Source of the DNA: Parelaphostrongylus tenuis
Lineage: Eukaryota; Nematoda; Chromadorea; Rhabditida; Metastrongylidae
Assembly: GCA_019055375.1 (NCBI GenBank)
Contig: JAHQIW010001904.1
Span: forward strand, 62,001-126,000
Reading direction: 5' to 3'
DNA length: 64,000 nt
Part shown: positions 9,641 to 21,239 of the stretch, one piece after another
Position numbering within the stretch: the stretch's first letter is position 1
How the letters are laid out: every line of letters starts with the position of its first letter
Translations under genes and position numbers: made by a program
The notes under the pieces: model-generated
Database searches by the model: none
What the model was told of the DNA's origin: nothing
Seen by the model: only the letters and a program-made list of their open reading frames with translations

Positions 9641-10222
9641 CATTCAAAATAATTCCAAAAAAGAATGTTCAAAGCCTAAACGACGCTGGTACGCCAGGGC
9701 CATACACCGATGTTTCGGAGGTTTCGGCCTCCTCGTCAGTGATCCCCGCCCCTCATTAAGCCCTGCATTATAGCAGGGAGGGAGGCGTAGGTGGTGATGG
9801 CATAATGTACAATGACACTGGTCCATCACCACTTTTCAGTCGATGGATTTCGGCTGGTAGACCGCAATTAATTTGTAAGATCGACTGTCTTTTTTGGAAT
9901 TATTTTGGATGTTTATTACGAGGTTTTAACATTTAACAGGAGGTAAAAACATTTAAAATAATTCCAAAAAAGACAGTCTATCTTATGGATTAATTTTGGT
10001 CTACCAGCTGAAATCTATCGACTGAAAAGTGGTGATGGAGCAGTGTCATTGTACACTATGGCATCACCACATACGCCGCCTCTCTCCCTGCTAAAATGCA
10101 GGGCTTAATGAGGGCGGGGGTCACTGACGAGGAGGCTGAAACCTCCGAAACTCCAGTGTAAGGCCCTGGCGTACCAAGCTCGTTTAGATTTTGAACATTC
10201 TTTTTTGGAATTATTCTGAATA
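9641..10222. mobile_element. Large palindromic foldback element C
   Basis: Left arm 9641-9912 and right arm about 9949-10222 are inverted copies (roughly 270 bp, about 85-90% by eye). They share AATAATTCCAAAAAAGAATG, TACGCCAGGGCC, TTTCGGAGGTTT, CCTCCTCGTCAGTGA, CATTAAGCCCTGCATT, GTGGTGATG and ATCACCACTTTTCAGTCGAT. The spacer is about 36 bp. The structure is nested: AAAACCTCGTAATAAAC just outside the left arm (9623-9641) is complementary to the inner left-arm end (9908-9928). A diverged single arm is at 1786-2100. No protein is encoded, so this is probably a non-autonomous foldback or MITE-type transposon. Confidence 0.85.
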
Positions 10223-10359
10223 TCAGAAGAGAATCGTTTTACACGCGAAGCGCGCTATGGCGTTGTAATTCGTTGGTTAGAGCCCATTCTCCAAAAAAAA
10301 ATTCTTAAGATGAACAGCGCAAATTTCAGCAACCTCAAATGCCTACTTGTTTCCAAAAA

Positions 10360-10450
10360 TTTCCCCTTACAGCGCTGTAGCGATGGAAATGGTATTTCTC
10401 TTTCACACACGCACTCTTCGCGCGGAAGAGCTTAATCGACAGACAATTAG
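10360..10450 (+). repeat. GCGCTGTAGC-type dispersed repeat
   Basis: CAGCGCTGTAGCGATGGAAATGG...TTTCACACACGCACTC resembles 51085-51165 (TATAGCGCTGTAGCATTCAGAATG...CTCACACATGCCGCACTC), 51262-51330, and the reverse strand of 52195-52270 and 62560-62600. It is a short, strongly diverged family whose ends I cannot define. Confidence 0.4.
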
Positions 10451-12840
10451 TAATCTTTCTATAGCGTAAGACCCAGCGATTCCAATAACTATGCTTGGCT
10501 TTTTGAAAAGATCGTTTTACTGCACTGTAGTGGGGAAGATGAGATAAAATTTCGAACACGTCGCGTATTGCTTTTCGGTTGACGTGAGTGGTGGATGTGG
10601 ATCGAAAACACGACTTGCATGTGGAAAACAATCTCATTTTTCATTTTTTCAATTTCAGTTTTTTGAAGATCTCTGCTGCAGATTCATATGCTTTTCTTGC
10701 TTCCAGCGATCGTAATCGTGATAAATATAAGGGCACAGAGCGGCTGTGAAATATAATTTTATTTTAATCCCTGCATTGCTACAGTTAGAACCCTTTTGAA
10801 CAAAAAAGAACATTTTGGATTATTAGTGAATCAGAGTTTTGAATAATTACCAACATTTCAATGGGAAGCCTTCGTCCAGCAGAAAAGTTCCTTTTGAAGA
10901 ACTTCTGCGGTAAGGGAACTGTGCCAAACATTCGTGCGTTATAATTTATCACTGGAAAAACCTATGACAAGTGGAGATATCACATTATTTCAAATGTTGA
11001 TAGAGCGCTTCGTACTCTTTTTGAAAATATCTTTCCCTTCTGCCTTTTCAAAAGATTGATATCGATAGCATTACCCAACCATCCAATGACCAGGAATGAT
11101 AGTGTAGGTGGTTATCGTGCTGGATATCACTTTGCTTGGATAGTGGTAATTAGTAATTTGTTATGAAGCGGCGAACTACGTTCTTGAGATTGTCATCGAT
11201 TCTTCGCCTCACGTTAAAAAAGCTGAAAAGAGAGTTATGATCTTTAAACAAGTGCCTTGTAAAAGTTATTGCAAGGAACCATGCTTGCACTAGAGTCTAA
11301 GCACGTTCAAGAACTTCTTATACTTATACTCAAGGAAAGCGATAGCTCCATTACTGGAGACGAAAATCACTGCGAACGCAACATCAAGGGAAATCCAGCA
11401 GATTTTATACGTTGCTAACTCTTACCGAATTCAGGTGCTGGTATCAATTCAAAGTAATATGCCCCTTCATCATAGTAATCTACTTTATACCGCTTTACGT
11501 GAGGGAACGCTTCAGCACATTTTACTGTGATAAACTCAATAAATATCTTTCCAAAATCGTCGTCAGCATATGCACATGTCGCACGTGTCGCGCAAAATTT
11601 CCTACCATTATTTATCTCAAGGTGAAATAAAACTGTAGCTCAGTATCTGTTGTGTGCTTTTAGATTAAATTTTATCGATCGAACCGTTACAGTGCGCCCT
11701 ACCAATCGAGATTTGATAATCTATTTCAACACCTTTCATTAAAAGCATCAAGCAACTAGTGTGATACATCTGCAAAAGCAAGAATGTACAGGCACAGACT
11801 GCTACTTTCAAAATTTATTTGTATCCACACCGCAGTTATCTTATTCTTCTTGCCGATTTTCCACCACAGATTTCTCCGATAAGCTGCAAAGCGGAAGTAC
11901 TTCGTCACCAAAAACACATTCTAAGCAATTTTACTCTAACTAGAGTAGCATCTCTAGACTAGACGATTTACCTGCTTCTTATATCTTTGTCTTGTTCCCA
12001 TATAAGCTTCGATTCACTCTTAATCGTCAAGGCATTCTTTTTCACATCTCTTTCGGTTGCTTCTGTCAGAGTGCGTGAGCTTGCAGCTGAGCAAAGCATA
12101 GTTTACATTTCAAATTTGACTGCTAAATAAGTTAGCTTATTTGTTACAAATGAGTTCCACAAGGTCACGTTAGCACCTTATTCCAACAATTTTGAAAATA
12201 TTCGTTGACGGGTCTTCGACTGTGTCATCAACAAAGTGGCCCATTCGTGGTTGTGTTTTGATTTTAGCAGATTTGCCACGAACTGAAATGACGGGGTGAA
12301 CTTGTCATTATGACTATCATATCCTCGAGGACGGAACCATACATTGAATTTCTGTGCAGTGTTCCACTTTTCACGTGCTATAGATCGAATTATTACCAAC
12401 CATCAGCTGCAATTTCTAATATAATTTGAAATTTGGAGGAGTTTTCTGGTCCTATTACTAAAGGAAATACTGATCTCTATCACTGAAAACCACCAAAATC
12501 TCTTTCATATATTCTTAGGCGCAAGCACCTGCAAGATTAAAGATCATCAAAGCATCGGTACAACGACATTCAATTTTACGTAAAACTTAGCATTCCATGT
12601 GTCTACAAATTTGAGATTACTCTTCACGGGGGCTCACATGATGCCCGGCATACCAATGAAGACCTCTGATTTGCCTTACTGTCGAAAATGTTCAAAGCGA
12701 ATCCGTGCTAAAAACAATCACGTTTCCAAAGGAATAATCTAGGAAATACAAGTCGGCATATCATCAGTTGATAGTTTAAGCATCGGATTTATATTATGAA
12801 AGCTAACGACAGGACTATGTAAACGAAGACGCGCTATAAG
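10451..12840. other. Long stretch without a supported gene
   Basis: Only short frames are present. One minus frame (12399-12178; includes FNVWFRPRGYDSHNDKF) looks weakly coding but has no recognised family or clear splice sites. 10740-10780 resembles the repeat near 19340-19380 on the opposite strand (TAATTTTATTTTA with a CTG-ACAGT core). Otherwise nothing is seen. Confidence 0.35.
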
Positions 12841-12844
12841 CTCA

Positions 12845-13095
12845 TATGGCGCGTGTGATGCAATGGTAGAGGTGCCCGGCGACAAATACGTGTTCGATCC
12901 CTGCAAATGGGACGTCAAAGTCCTTCACCTCTCCGTGCTCTGCAGTTTGGTACCAAAATTATCTGGAATTGTAGTAGTACAGACCTGATAGATCGGTAAG
13001 ACAACGCGAGTCATTTTCAAGGCCAGAGTTCGCTACGGTCACCTTTGACTATGATGAAATCGCGTGTACGGCGCATCTCTCAGAGGATGATCAAG
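12845..13095 (+). mobile_element. tRNA-derived SINE family H, diverged copy
   Basis: A tRNA-like head (GCGTGTGATGCAATGGTAGAG A-box region; GTGTTCGATCCCTGC B-box region) is followed by a body with TTTGGTACCAAAATTATCTGGAATT, AAGGCCAG and GGCGCATCTCTCAGAGGATGATCAA. The same order occurs at 43077-43350 (+), and reversed at 40975-41250 and 63495-63745. The shared tail (GCGCATCCCTCAGGGATTGAT) marks the 3' end of the unit. Confidence 0.65.
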
Positions 13096-13767
13096 CCCAA
13101 GAGCTGAGCTTTTTATACTCCATGGAGGCATGCATAGACAATTCCAAAAAGTGAAAACTTGCAAATAGACCCACTAGCACGTTGGGTAGGAAGTGGCATA
13201 AGATGATCAGATACACGAGCTCGTTTCCTTGAGATTCGAGCGGTGAACTGGCTCGACGTTTGATTGGTGACGAATTTTTCTGCATAGAAAGCCCTGGAAA
13301 ATATATCGTACAGTGATGAAGCGAAAATATATTTTAGAAAGTTTCCTCTTGAGGAATGCAGTTTTAGTACGTTTAGAGTGCTTATTTGATTTAAAGCCAT
13401 CTCCAGTGCGATGACTACGCGTTGTTTTTTAATATAACACATCCGAACACAATATAACACATTATACTTTTGAAAAATCAGACACTGTTAGAAGGCATTG
13501 CCATAATTTCAAGCAAGAATGTAATAACTCAACAACTTCTACATTTTAAATTAAACAATAGATACAAAAGGTAAATACTTACCTAAACCCAACACATTCA
13601 GCGTTTTGAAGGCAAAACGTTAGGGTACATAAGAGTTTGAAATCACTGTGACTGGTAGAGGACTTTGTAGAGTGACCTACTGGCAGGACTTAGCATTGTT
13701 AGCTGAGGCAGCCGCCTTCGCCGACGAGCCTGAACAGCGAATGCCTGTTACTTGCTTTGTGAGGGCG
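13096..13767. other. No gene seen
   Basis: Frames on the minus strand here (13460-13091) show no recognised motif or splice support. Confidence 0.4.
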
Positions 13768-13912
13768 GATCACTGAGCATCTCTATTTCGTTGACTTTGG
13801 GTGGTCTTAGCAGTGTTTCGGGAATGCGACGGATGCAGGTCGATAAACTTGTCCAGGACGTCGCCTTTCAGTTTCTTCAGGCAATATCCTCGATAGAAAC
13901 CATTAGTTTTAG
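13768..13912 (-). other. Unrecognised exon-like segment
   Basis: On the minus strand a TTTTTATTCAG acceptor is followed by an open frame reading AKTNGFYRGYCLKKLKGDVL, then DKFIDLHPSHSRNTAKTTQS and QRNRDAQ, ending in TGA. The composition (many K, G, D, charged) looks coding rather than random for this AT-rich DNA. No family is recognised. It lies downstream, on the same strand, of another exon-like piece at 15156-15040. Confidence 0.25.
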
Positions 13913-14651
13913 CTGAATAAAAAGATTATTACAAATATTCAACAGTTATAATGAATATTAATTTTTTATTTATGATATAGTCGACTCAAGTAGTATGTTG
14001 GCTCTGTATAAGCATACCACTGAAATGAATATAAATGGAGAGGAAAACAGCAGTCGTTTGGAGAAGAGCTGCTATGGATAGTCTCAATCGCAATAATCAT
14101 ACGAAAGCATGGAAAAAACAGCAAAGGACGTTGGAGGCCACTGTGAAACTCATAAATTACTAGTGAGAGCTTCTAAAGAGGAAATATACGCACGGGTTTT
14201 TCAAAACTTCTTTCTGTGATACTTTGAAATTCCAAAGAAATTTTATGTAATTATACATATATATATATATATATGTGAATACGTTAAGCTAATCAGAATG
14301 GATTTAGATGTGCATTTGAGAAAAACTCAGTCGGATTGTCAATAGTTCTGCATTCTTTATGCTTGATTAGCTATCAAAATAAGAAAAATAAATAGAAATG
14401 TAAAAATAAATAGAAATAGAAAATAGAATAAAAATATAAATAAATAAATAATCAAGTTTAAACCTAAACAATCCTACAGAACTGATGGATTGAACGAACA
14501 AAAACGTCACCTTACTTCAATCTTCACAGAACTGAACGGTTTATTGGTCCAATATAAAGACACCTAAGAGTCAGATGAACTGATAAGTACCTGAATCAAT
14601 TATTTCAATTAGTTGTGCTATTCCAAATTGTGCTGTTTATTGCCGTCAAAA
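13913..14651. other. No gene seen; short (TA)n and A-rich tracts
   Basis: A TA run lies at about 14256-14274 and AAATA/TAAA-rich sequence at 14385-14460. No exon is supported. Confidence 0.5.
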
Positions 14652-14951
14652 ATGGAATCATCACGCAATATTTGCGGCTTTCTAGTCGAATTCTACGAGA
14701 ACGGTTTAGATCATCTTGAATGCACGATTACTCAAAGACCTCTTTTTGCTGGACAAAGCTTTTTATTCACATTTGTAGTGTTCATTCGACAGCATAAGAA
14801 ACGAGAAAATTCAATACTGTCTTGGTTTCTAAAAAGCATTCTGTATGGGAAAAAAGCTGTGTACAGAGAAGAAAGACCCTTAAATAATTGTGCATCCAGA
14901 AAGATGCATACGATCACGAAAGGGTTAATAACGGAAGCAGTTCATAGATGA
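14652..14951 (+). CDS. Hypothetical single-exon ORF, probably chance
   Basis: The frame from ATG 14652 encodes about 100 residues (starts MESSRNICGFLVEFYENGLD, with a hydrophobic SFLFTFVVFI segment near residue 40). It has no recognised motif, no clear trans-splice acceptor immediately upstream and no paralogue in the window. The reverse strand is also open over part of it, which argues for chance. Confidence 0.12.
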   Translation: MESSRNICGFLVEFYENGLDHLECTITQRPLFAGQSFLFTFVVFIRQHKKRENSILSWFLKSILYGKKAVYREERPLNNCASRKMHTITKGLITEAVHR

Positions 14952-15039
14952 CGCATACTGCTCACTTCTTATTGACGTTGCCAAATAGGTCAACTGTAGG
15001 CTCCTGACGAAACATCTCAATAAACTACAAGCAAACAAA

Positions 15040-15156
15040 TTAATAAACAATAAACGTGTTTTCAAACACTGAAACAACTTTCAAAGAAACTTTAATTCCG
15101 AGGCTGTCCAATTTTTGTCGCGCGCCAGCAATTTCGACTCCTTGGCCACCTGAAGC
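15040..15156 (-). other. Orphan terminal-exon-like segment, transketolase-like wording
   Basis: After the acceptor TTTATCAG the minus-strand frame reads ASGGQGVEIAGARQKLDSLG, then IKVSLKVVSVFENTF and a stop at 15042-15040. The pattern (A-G-G/S-x-V-E-I-A-x-A-x-x-L-x-x-x-G-I-K-V...VVSV...F) resembles the C-terminal fold of transketolase-type enzymes, but no further exons of such an enzyme were found. It could be a gene fragment or a coincidence. Confidence 0.22.
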
Positions 15157-15539
15157 CTGATAAATGGCCATTTAAGAATAGAACAAAATTTAATTCAATG
15201 AAATAACTTTTCGCAAGATCATATTCACTTCATACTTGGCTCTCGCTCAAATGATGAGGAGCCACCTATTTTACCATCAGATATCCTAATATAACTTCAC
15301 CCAGTTAACCTGGGACTGCCGCCGTCTGATTTGGGCCTCTAAGCGCGGAAAGTGTGTCATATGACTGCGTGGTCGCGGGCGGTCATAGATGGCTCTTCTG
15401 AAACAACAATTGAGAAACTACGATAAACCACGATTGCTTTGAACAGGATAACAACTTATAAAAATTGACACAAATTCACATTGTGAGTATAAGAGAGCTT
15501 ATATAAAAGGCTAAAAAGTTAATATAGCAAACCTCCCAA

Positions 15540-16060
15540 AGGAGATTTGCTATCTTTTCGGTAATTACATGATAATTTAGGCAACGCAGATGGTCCATGA
15601 CCTTAGAGAGCAAGTATCGCAGAGGTTCGAGGACCCTAGACAGAAAATGGTCCAAGTGGCGAGGGCGGCACCCAGCTGCCACCAACCTCAACAGTCAGTT
15701 CGATCGCCGAGCATCATCCGAACGGTCGCGTGACATCATCCGGACCCCTCACCTCAAATCGTAATCGACCCATTATTGCTCTCTTCACACAGTCTCGTTG
15801 TCTTGTATCTAACTGCTTTCATAAAGTTGCGTTCATACAACTGTCAGATGAACAACAGAATTGTGAGCGTGACATATCACTCACGTGGCGGGGCGAACTC
15901 TCTTAGACTATGTTCGGCCCACCACCGCGGTTAGAGATTCTGCCCATATATAAGCAGTAGTGACCCACTGTTATCACACTATATATTCACCCACTGGATC
16001 TCACTGTTGGCCTGTTATTCTGGGGCGAGCATAACAAGCCAAACGGGATCCGCCGCCTAG
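15540..16060 (+). repeat. Possible LTR-type retroelement remnant
   Basis: This GC-richer stretch includes a short basic frame (LESKYRRGSRTLDRKWSKWR), a TATA-like CATATATAAGCAG at 15952 and TGGGGCGAGCATAACAAG near 16021, which together resemble an LTR promoter region and following leader. I could not find matching LTR ends or a target duplication. Confidence 0.25.
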
Positions 16061-16061
16061 T

Positions 16062-16158
16062 CATGCTCCGTCAGTTACAGTAACACCGTCAGTCACAAAA
16101 ACATCGTCAGTTACAATAACATCTTCAGTTACAATAACACCGTCAGTCACAATGTCGC
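16062..16158 (+). repeat. Short tandem repeat, about 19-bp unit
   Basis: About five diverged units of CCGTCAGTTACAATAACA (variants CGTCAGTTACAGTAACA, CCGTCAGTCACAAAAACAT, TTCAGTTACAATAACAC). The units are contiguous, without spacers, so this is a minisatellite-like repeat. Weak TTGTTTGGT-based repetition follows at 16210-16290. Confidence 0.75.
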
Positions 16159-16299
16159 AATCATCTAGATATTATTATTTATTATTATTATAGTAATGTA
16201 TGTATATTATAGGTTGTTTGGTTCTACCACATTGTTTGGTACCACGCCATTGTTCAGTTCCATTCTATTGTTTGATATAACCCATGCGAACCACTGAAC

Positions 16300-18078
16300 C
16301 TTCACATTACAGTACGAATCCCCTGAACCTCCACATATAATTTAGTGCGTCGGTTATAATTCTTCGCTACAGCTAATCTGAACATCACGAGAGAGTGCGG
16401 CCTCAGTGATCAAAGCATAAGTTTCTTGGATGGTAAGGAGGCCAAGTTTAAGAATCAAGAGAGACCGGTTCGACCATGCTCAACAAGAAACGTCATGCGT
16501 CGCATTCATCCATTCGGGTCTGTACGTTCATCAATTGAAAAGAACGAATGTCGATAGTCATGTGGAAAATTCGTCTAGTAAATCATAAAATACTCACGTG
16601 TTCAGAAATAACGAAACAGTTCGTAGTCACACACTCCTGAGGTTTCCACCTGCGTATTTTTTGCTAACATCCGTTCCATTGTCATCATCACACTGAGAAA
16701 TTGAAGAATATAAATACTAAGAAAAACGACCTTGCGATTTCAAACGTTTCAGTGCCACATGGAGTACTAGCGGACAACTCAGTAGAACTAGCCTGAACAA
16801 GGTTTTTTTCTGTCGGAAAACCAAGTAGTACGATTTTCTGAATGAACATTGTTAATAAGAACTTCGCCTGTCTACTCGAGAGGAAAAAGTTATTTGATTT
16901 ACAATGCCGAGCTTGTTAGAAATTTGGACCGTGAAAATATTGAGTGTAGATTTCATTACGTAGTGTCCTATCTACTCCTCAAAAAGTTGGGGAACGACAT
17001 CTCATAGAGAACATGACGTAAGATATCTCATGCCACACTTCTCTATCTTTTATTCAGTTAGCAGATCCTAGTCAACCGCTTCATAAAGAAATTCTGCAAC
17101 ACACTTTAGCCACAATATATCAAATTCAATCATATTTTGGAAGAATAGAAAGTACGGACATAACAACAAATTACCTGGAAGCAACAGAGCTGTAATGAAA
17201 AAAGCAAATCATAAGTACCTGCTCGTTCTCGTTCTCGACAAACTGCCTCCATCAATGATGGAGAGTCGCTAAAAAAATAATGGAATATTGGCATTGACGT
17301 TGTTCCCTCCCCGTCTGGCCAACATCCAGTCAAGGATCATCCAATTTCCTTCGACCACTGAAATAAGGTGAGCCTTCCCTTCCTTTTCTTCTTACTTCTT
17401 CCTCTTCTACAACGATAATGACGAGGTTGAAATTGAAAATAGAACCTAAGTTAGTGCTACTTTTATTGCCGTTTGATGTTGGAAATAAAAAATGAGGACT
17501 TGATAGAATATTTCATTACCAAAAAGCGCGCGTGTGTTGTCCGTCCTACTTTGTAAAGATCAAACCGCTTTTATCTATGGAATCCTAGAGTGATCAATAA
17601 CGACCAAATATCGTAGTTCATATGCTGACTGTGTTTTTGATATTTCCACATCAAAGGTCAAAAAGATGGATTATCAAGCAATACGAAGACAGAAATATGG
17701 CACAATGATGTTGCGAAATCGTCTGTACATTCAAACTTATGACCTTTACGGCAATAGGATTGAGACAGATTACTATCCATGGTGGGCGAAATATGCAGCC
17801 TCTAGCTAGCTTTGACTATCCGTTCGTATTTCGTCTAACAGTTGTTTAGAATCATATATCAAGCCGAGAATGAATACAGTAAACTTTCCTCTGTTTTGAT
17901 TTTTATTTAGCTTGTATATTCTAAAAAGATGACGGAAACTGTTGCCTTTGTGAGCACTTCGATCGATGCACAGTAAGCGACGAGTGGAAGGCATATTTTA
18001 TAATCCTTCAAAAATAAGTCAAAAGCTTATTTATGTGGTCTTCGATGGGTATCGTTTCACTCACAAGAGACTGAACAG
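16300..18078. other. No gene seen
   Basis: AT-rich sequence with short frames only. No recognised motif or repeat copy. Confidence 0.45.
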
Positions 18079-18079
18079 A

Positions 18080-18360
18080 TAAAAGCAGTTAGTAGATACA
18101 GCGCTCAATAGGGAACGCCGTGGCCAGTGATTGTGTTGCTCGTCGCGTGGCGGGCAGGGACCAATCCCCACCTTCAACGCTCTCTTGCAGTCAGCAACGA
18201 ACGTGCTACAAAACACCGCAGCCAGGCTGTCTTCGAGTTCGCAAGGAGACTCGCTCAATAAGTATCTACGACATACAAGAAGAAGACGAAAAAACGAAAT
18301 GAATGCTACAAGTACTGTGATCCGCACAGTGAAAAAAAAAACACTGTCAAGACAAACAAT
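18080..18360 (-). repeat. Dispersed repeat D, copy 2
   Basis: On the minus strand it carries CACTGTGCGGATCACAG, a TTGAGCGAGTCTCCTTGCGAACTCGAAGACAGCCTGGCTGCGG segment and GGTGGGGATTGGTCCCTGCC, matching the other D copies. The frames in it on both strands are repeat-derived. Confidence 0.6.
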
Positions 18361-18529
18361 AAAGTGTCAAAAACTGTCAACGTTCGATAAACGAGAAATG
18401 AGATCACAGGCTCATTCAAGTCAATTATTCCGCGGAGATAAAATGGCTTTGAAGAAAGAAAGACGTTGAAACGCTGGCCGAATAACGATTATAGAACAGC
18501 CTCGTTAAAGTAGAGCAGTTTAGAAAAAT

Positions 18530-18895
18530 AAATGAAAACAAGAATCCATTGACAGACCACGTGACATGTTGGCTCGGATAATAATTATGAGATATATTGA
18601 AATTTGAGCGTGTTTTCAAGAATACACTCGAAAAAAAACGGTGTAATATATTTCAAAATACCATCCAAAAGCAATCAAGTGTACAAAACTGCCAATCTAG
18701 TGATTTTCACTTGACGGCTGTGTAGTGTAAATCGTTTGTCGTCGCCTAATTTTAGTGTGCGCACTGGACCATTCACAGAGGATTGGCCAAAAGACTAAGG
18801 GCTCTGCCTTACTGACGAGACTGTCAAGGTCGAAACAAGAATCATGAGATATATTGAAATTTGAGCGTGGTACATTCGGAATGGACGGTATAAAT
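18530..18895 (+). repeat. Inverted-repeat element family B, copy 1 (diverged)
   Basis: ACAGACCACGTGACATGTTGGCTC, ATATATTGAAATTTGAGCGTG (present twice, 18592 and 18848) and GACGAGACTGTCAAGGTCGAAACA match family B copies at 48400-48545, 48790-49330 and 59332-59530. The body sequence AATATATTTCAAAATACCATCCAAAAGCAATC-AGTGTA matches 49143-49175. Confidence 0.6.
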
Positions 18896-19560
18896 GAAAA
18901 CTGTTTTACAAGTAATTCATGATGCTGAGAAGAAAAAAGAAGCGAAAAGTTAAGCTAACGAAACCGCAACGGTCTGCCAACTTTCTTCAACTTCAAACCG
19001 CCTAAAGGCGCGATCAAGAAGTGACAAGCATGTCGAAATATTGGTTTACTCTGGATGCACTTCGGATGAAAGGATGTATCGCTCTTAGCGTCGCAGACAC
19101 TGCTGCGGGTACGAACGCCCAGTTTAGTACACGTTCAGTGCCGAGGAAAGCACCTTCACTACCTTCACGACAAGGGGGTGAAAGTCTGGAAGAATTTCTA
19201 AATCTGGTAATTTGCCCCTATCCGCACCCGTTTTAATCCTTTCAACAAAACATGTTTTCTGCCTTTTCTTAGAGTTTCATTACTCATTCGGTAGCTTGAA
19301 TCTCAAGAATTAATTGCTACTCTTTATTATCAAAAAGGCTTTTCTGCTGCACTGTAACAGTAAAAAATAAAATTATATTTCACATTTGGAGCGTTTTCGC
19401 AGGTATTTCTGTTATCTACTTTGATCGGGTGAAGAAAAATTTCCCGGACTTTTTCGCTCTAATTGATTGCTTTTCATAGACTTAAGGTTTTGTTTTCATT
19501 GTTATTTAGCAACTTCCTAGGGTCATTTTGATATGTAACTGCTGTAAATTTGTTTTGAGA
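18896..19560. other. No gene seen
   Basis: A 71-codon frame (19021-19236) lacks recognised motifs. AATAAAATTATATTTCACA near 19370 recurs reversed near 10745. Confidence 0.4.
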
Positions 19561-19561
19561 T

Positions 19562-19835
19562 ATGTCTCGAGAGCAAAAACTATTGTTGATGCTACATGAT
19601 TATCGTCTGAGTTCGAGTGCTGCCGAGACTTTCCGCTGGATTAGCGAGGTCTGGTGTGACGGAATAGTCGGAGGAACTGCATTTTTTGAACGTTTCAATA
19701 AATTTTGAGCTGAAAATGGAGTATTAACGCTCAATCAAGGAGTCATCCGCCGACAAGAAATTGATCGGCAAGCTGTTTTGAATGCAACTGAGACGTCTCC
19801 ATCGTGGACGACGGTACACTAGACATCGATTTCAA
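19562..19835 (+). pseudogene. Mariner-family transposase, N-terminal remnant (lineage 1)
   Basis: From ATG 19562 the frame reads MSREQKLLLMLHDYRLSSSA, AETFRWISEVWCDGIVGG, a F-ERFNKF segment with a stop, then NGVLTLNQGVIRRQEIDRQA and VLNATETSPS. The order (LL-LHDYRLG-NAAET-R-I-xxWG-GTVGxTT-xxWFERF, then EIDRQAVLNAIEE-PS) is that of the mariner DNA-binding helix-turn-helix region. The WF--F helix is corrupted and everything after about residue 90 is missing, so it cannot transpose. Confidence 0.65.
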
Positions 19836-21150
19836 CTCTTCGAAATCGAGAAATTGCTGAAAAAGTGGGGAGAAAGTGATTGACGCTAAAGAAGAATGTT
19901 TTATTAATCATTTGTTGTTTTTTATTTGCTGAAAAGTGGGATGAACTTGCACAAAAACATAAAGGCTCGAAAAAAATCTTGCCAACGCAATAGAATTTTT
20001 CTGTGTATTCACATATGGTGGCATGTAGTCCGACGTTGTGCTTTGCACTAGCGAAGATTCTCGTCCGCCTGGAACAAATAGTGTTAAACGTATTTGGAAA
20101 CGACTCATTTCCGTCCAGAACGCCTCGTGGTATAAACATGCTCCAATAGAGGTATCCTGTAATACCTTGGAGAATCAACTCAATCGATATTCAGCAAAAG
20201 CCTTAACAAGAGTTTTCATTTGTGTGAGGGATCAGCGGATACAGAGGATAACACTTTGACCTATTCACAGCCATACTGACATATCTTTCGTAGGTATATG
20301 GACATATGAATACGTTTCATGTGTGTACGGGCATATTTGCACTTACGCGCACTATGTCCTGAGAGTCAGTTTAAAGACCGCAAAAACACAAGGAAATCAA
20401 AAATTATGAAGAGTAATAAGAGTTGAAATGTGTGAAAATAAATGCACTGAAAACGAATGGGTTGACTTCTCCGTCTTAAGTTTGATCATAGACATGGACG
20501 CTTTCGAACCAACACTGATCTGAGTTAGGTGTTCACGATTAAAGAGACATAGATTAATACCAAACCGCTTGTTATTATTCGTCATCTATGTTTGAACAAA
20601 AGTCTCTGAGAGTAAGCGAAGTTGATTCATTTTGTATAGAACTGTACCGCCCGCAGGAGTTTAGAAAGAGAGTCATACAGTGATTAAGTAACTCTCAAAA
20701 AAAAAAAACATTGGAACACTTCTACTTAGAAAAACATGAAGAGCAAGTACTACCACCTAGTCCAGTTGCTGGCCTCCAACTATGATTTGTGTTTGAGTTC
20801 TGAACAATATGATGGGTAAAACATTATACAGATACAGCTCTAAGTTCAAGCAGTGCTCTCGAAGAAGGTATGCTACCGTAGATCGCGCTCACATGATGAT
20901 AAAAGTTCGACGAGGTGTTTTGTGAGAAATAGTTTAAAGATCAAAAAAAGAGTACTAACAAAAAAGAAAGTAAATAAAAAAGCGGATAGAAAAGTGGGGA
21001 ATCATCGCGATGTATATGCATAGTGATTGATGTGATTGTGATCAGATAGTCTATGAGATCTTTATGCTATTTTTTCACTGTCATCGGAGGTATATCTGTT
21101 ACCGAATTAGCATGTCGAGAACATCTCCTTTCGCGGCATTCTTTGGAGCA
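19836..21150. other. No gene seen
   Basis: Overlapping frames near 19819-20259 lack motifs. No repeat copy was recognised. Confidence 0.4.
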
Positions 21151-21155
21151 ATAAT

Positions 21156-21161
21156 GTGGTG

Positions 21162-21239
<78 letters not shown>

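Noticed and set aside
9543..9832. Frames on both strands in the palindrome (76 and 62 codons)
   Set aside because: They are mirror frames inside the foldback element C arms with no motif.
12178..12399. Minus-strand frame with FNVWFRPRGYDSHNDKF as an exon
   Set aside because: Somewhat coding-like but no recognisable family, no confident splice sites and no partner exons.
16062..16158. Short repeated units suggestive of a CRISPR-like array
   Set aside because: The units are contiguous without unique spacers, the host is clearly eukaryotic and there are no cas genes; it is a minisatellite-like tandem repeat.
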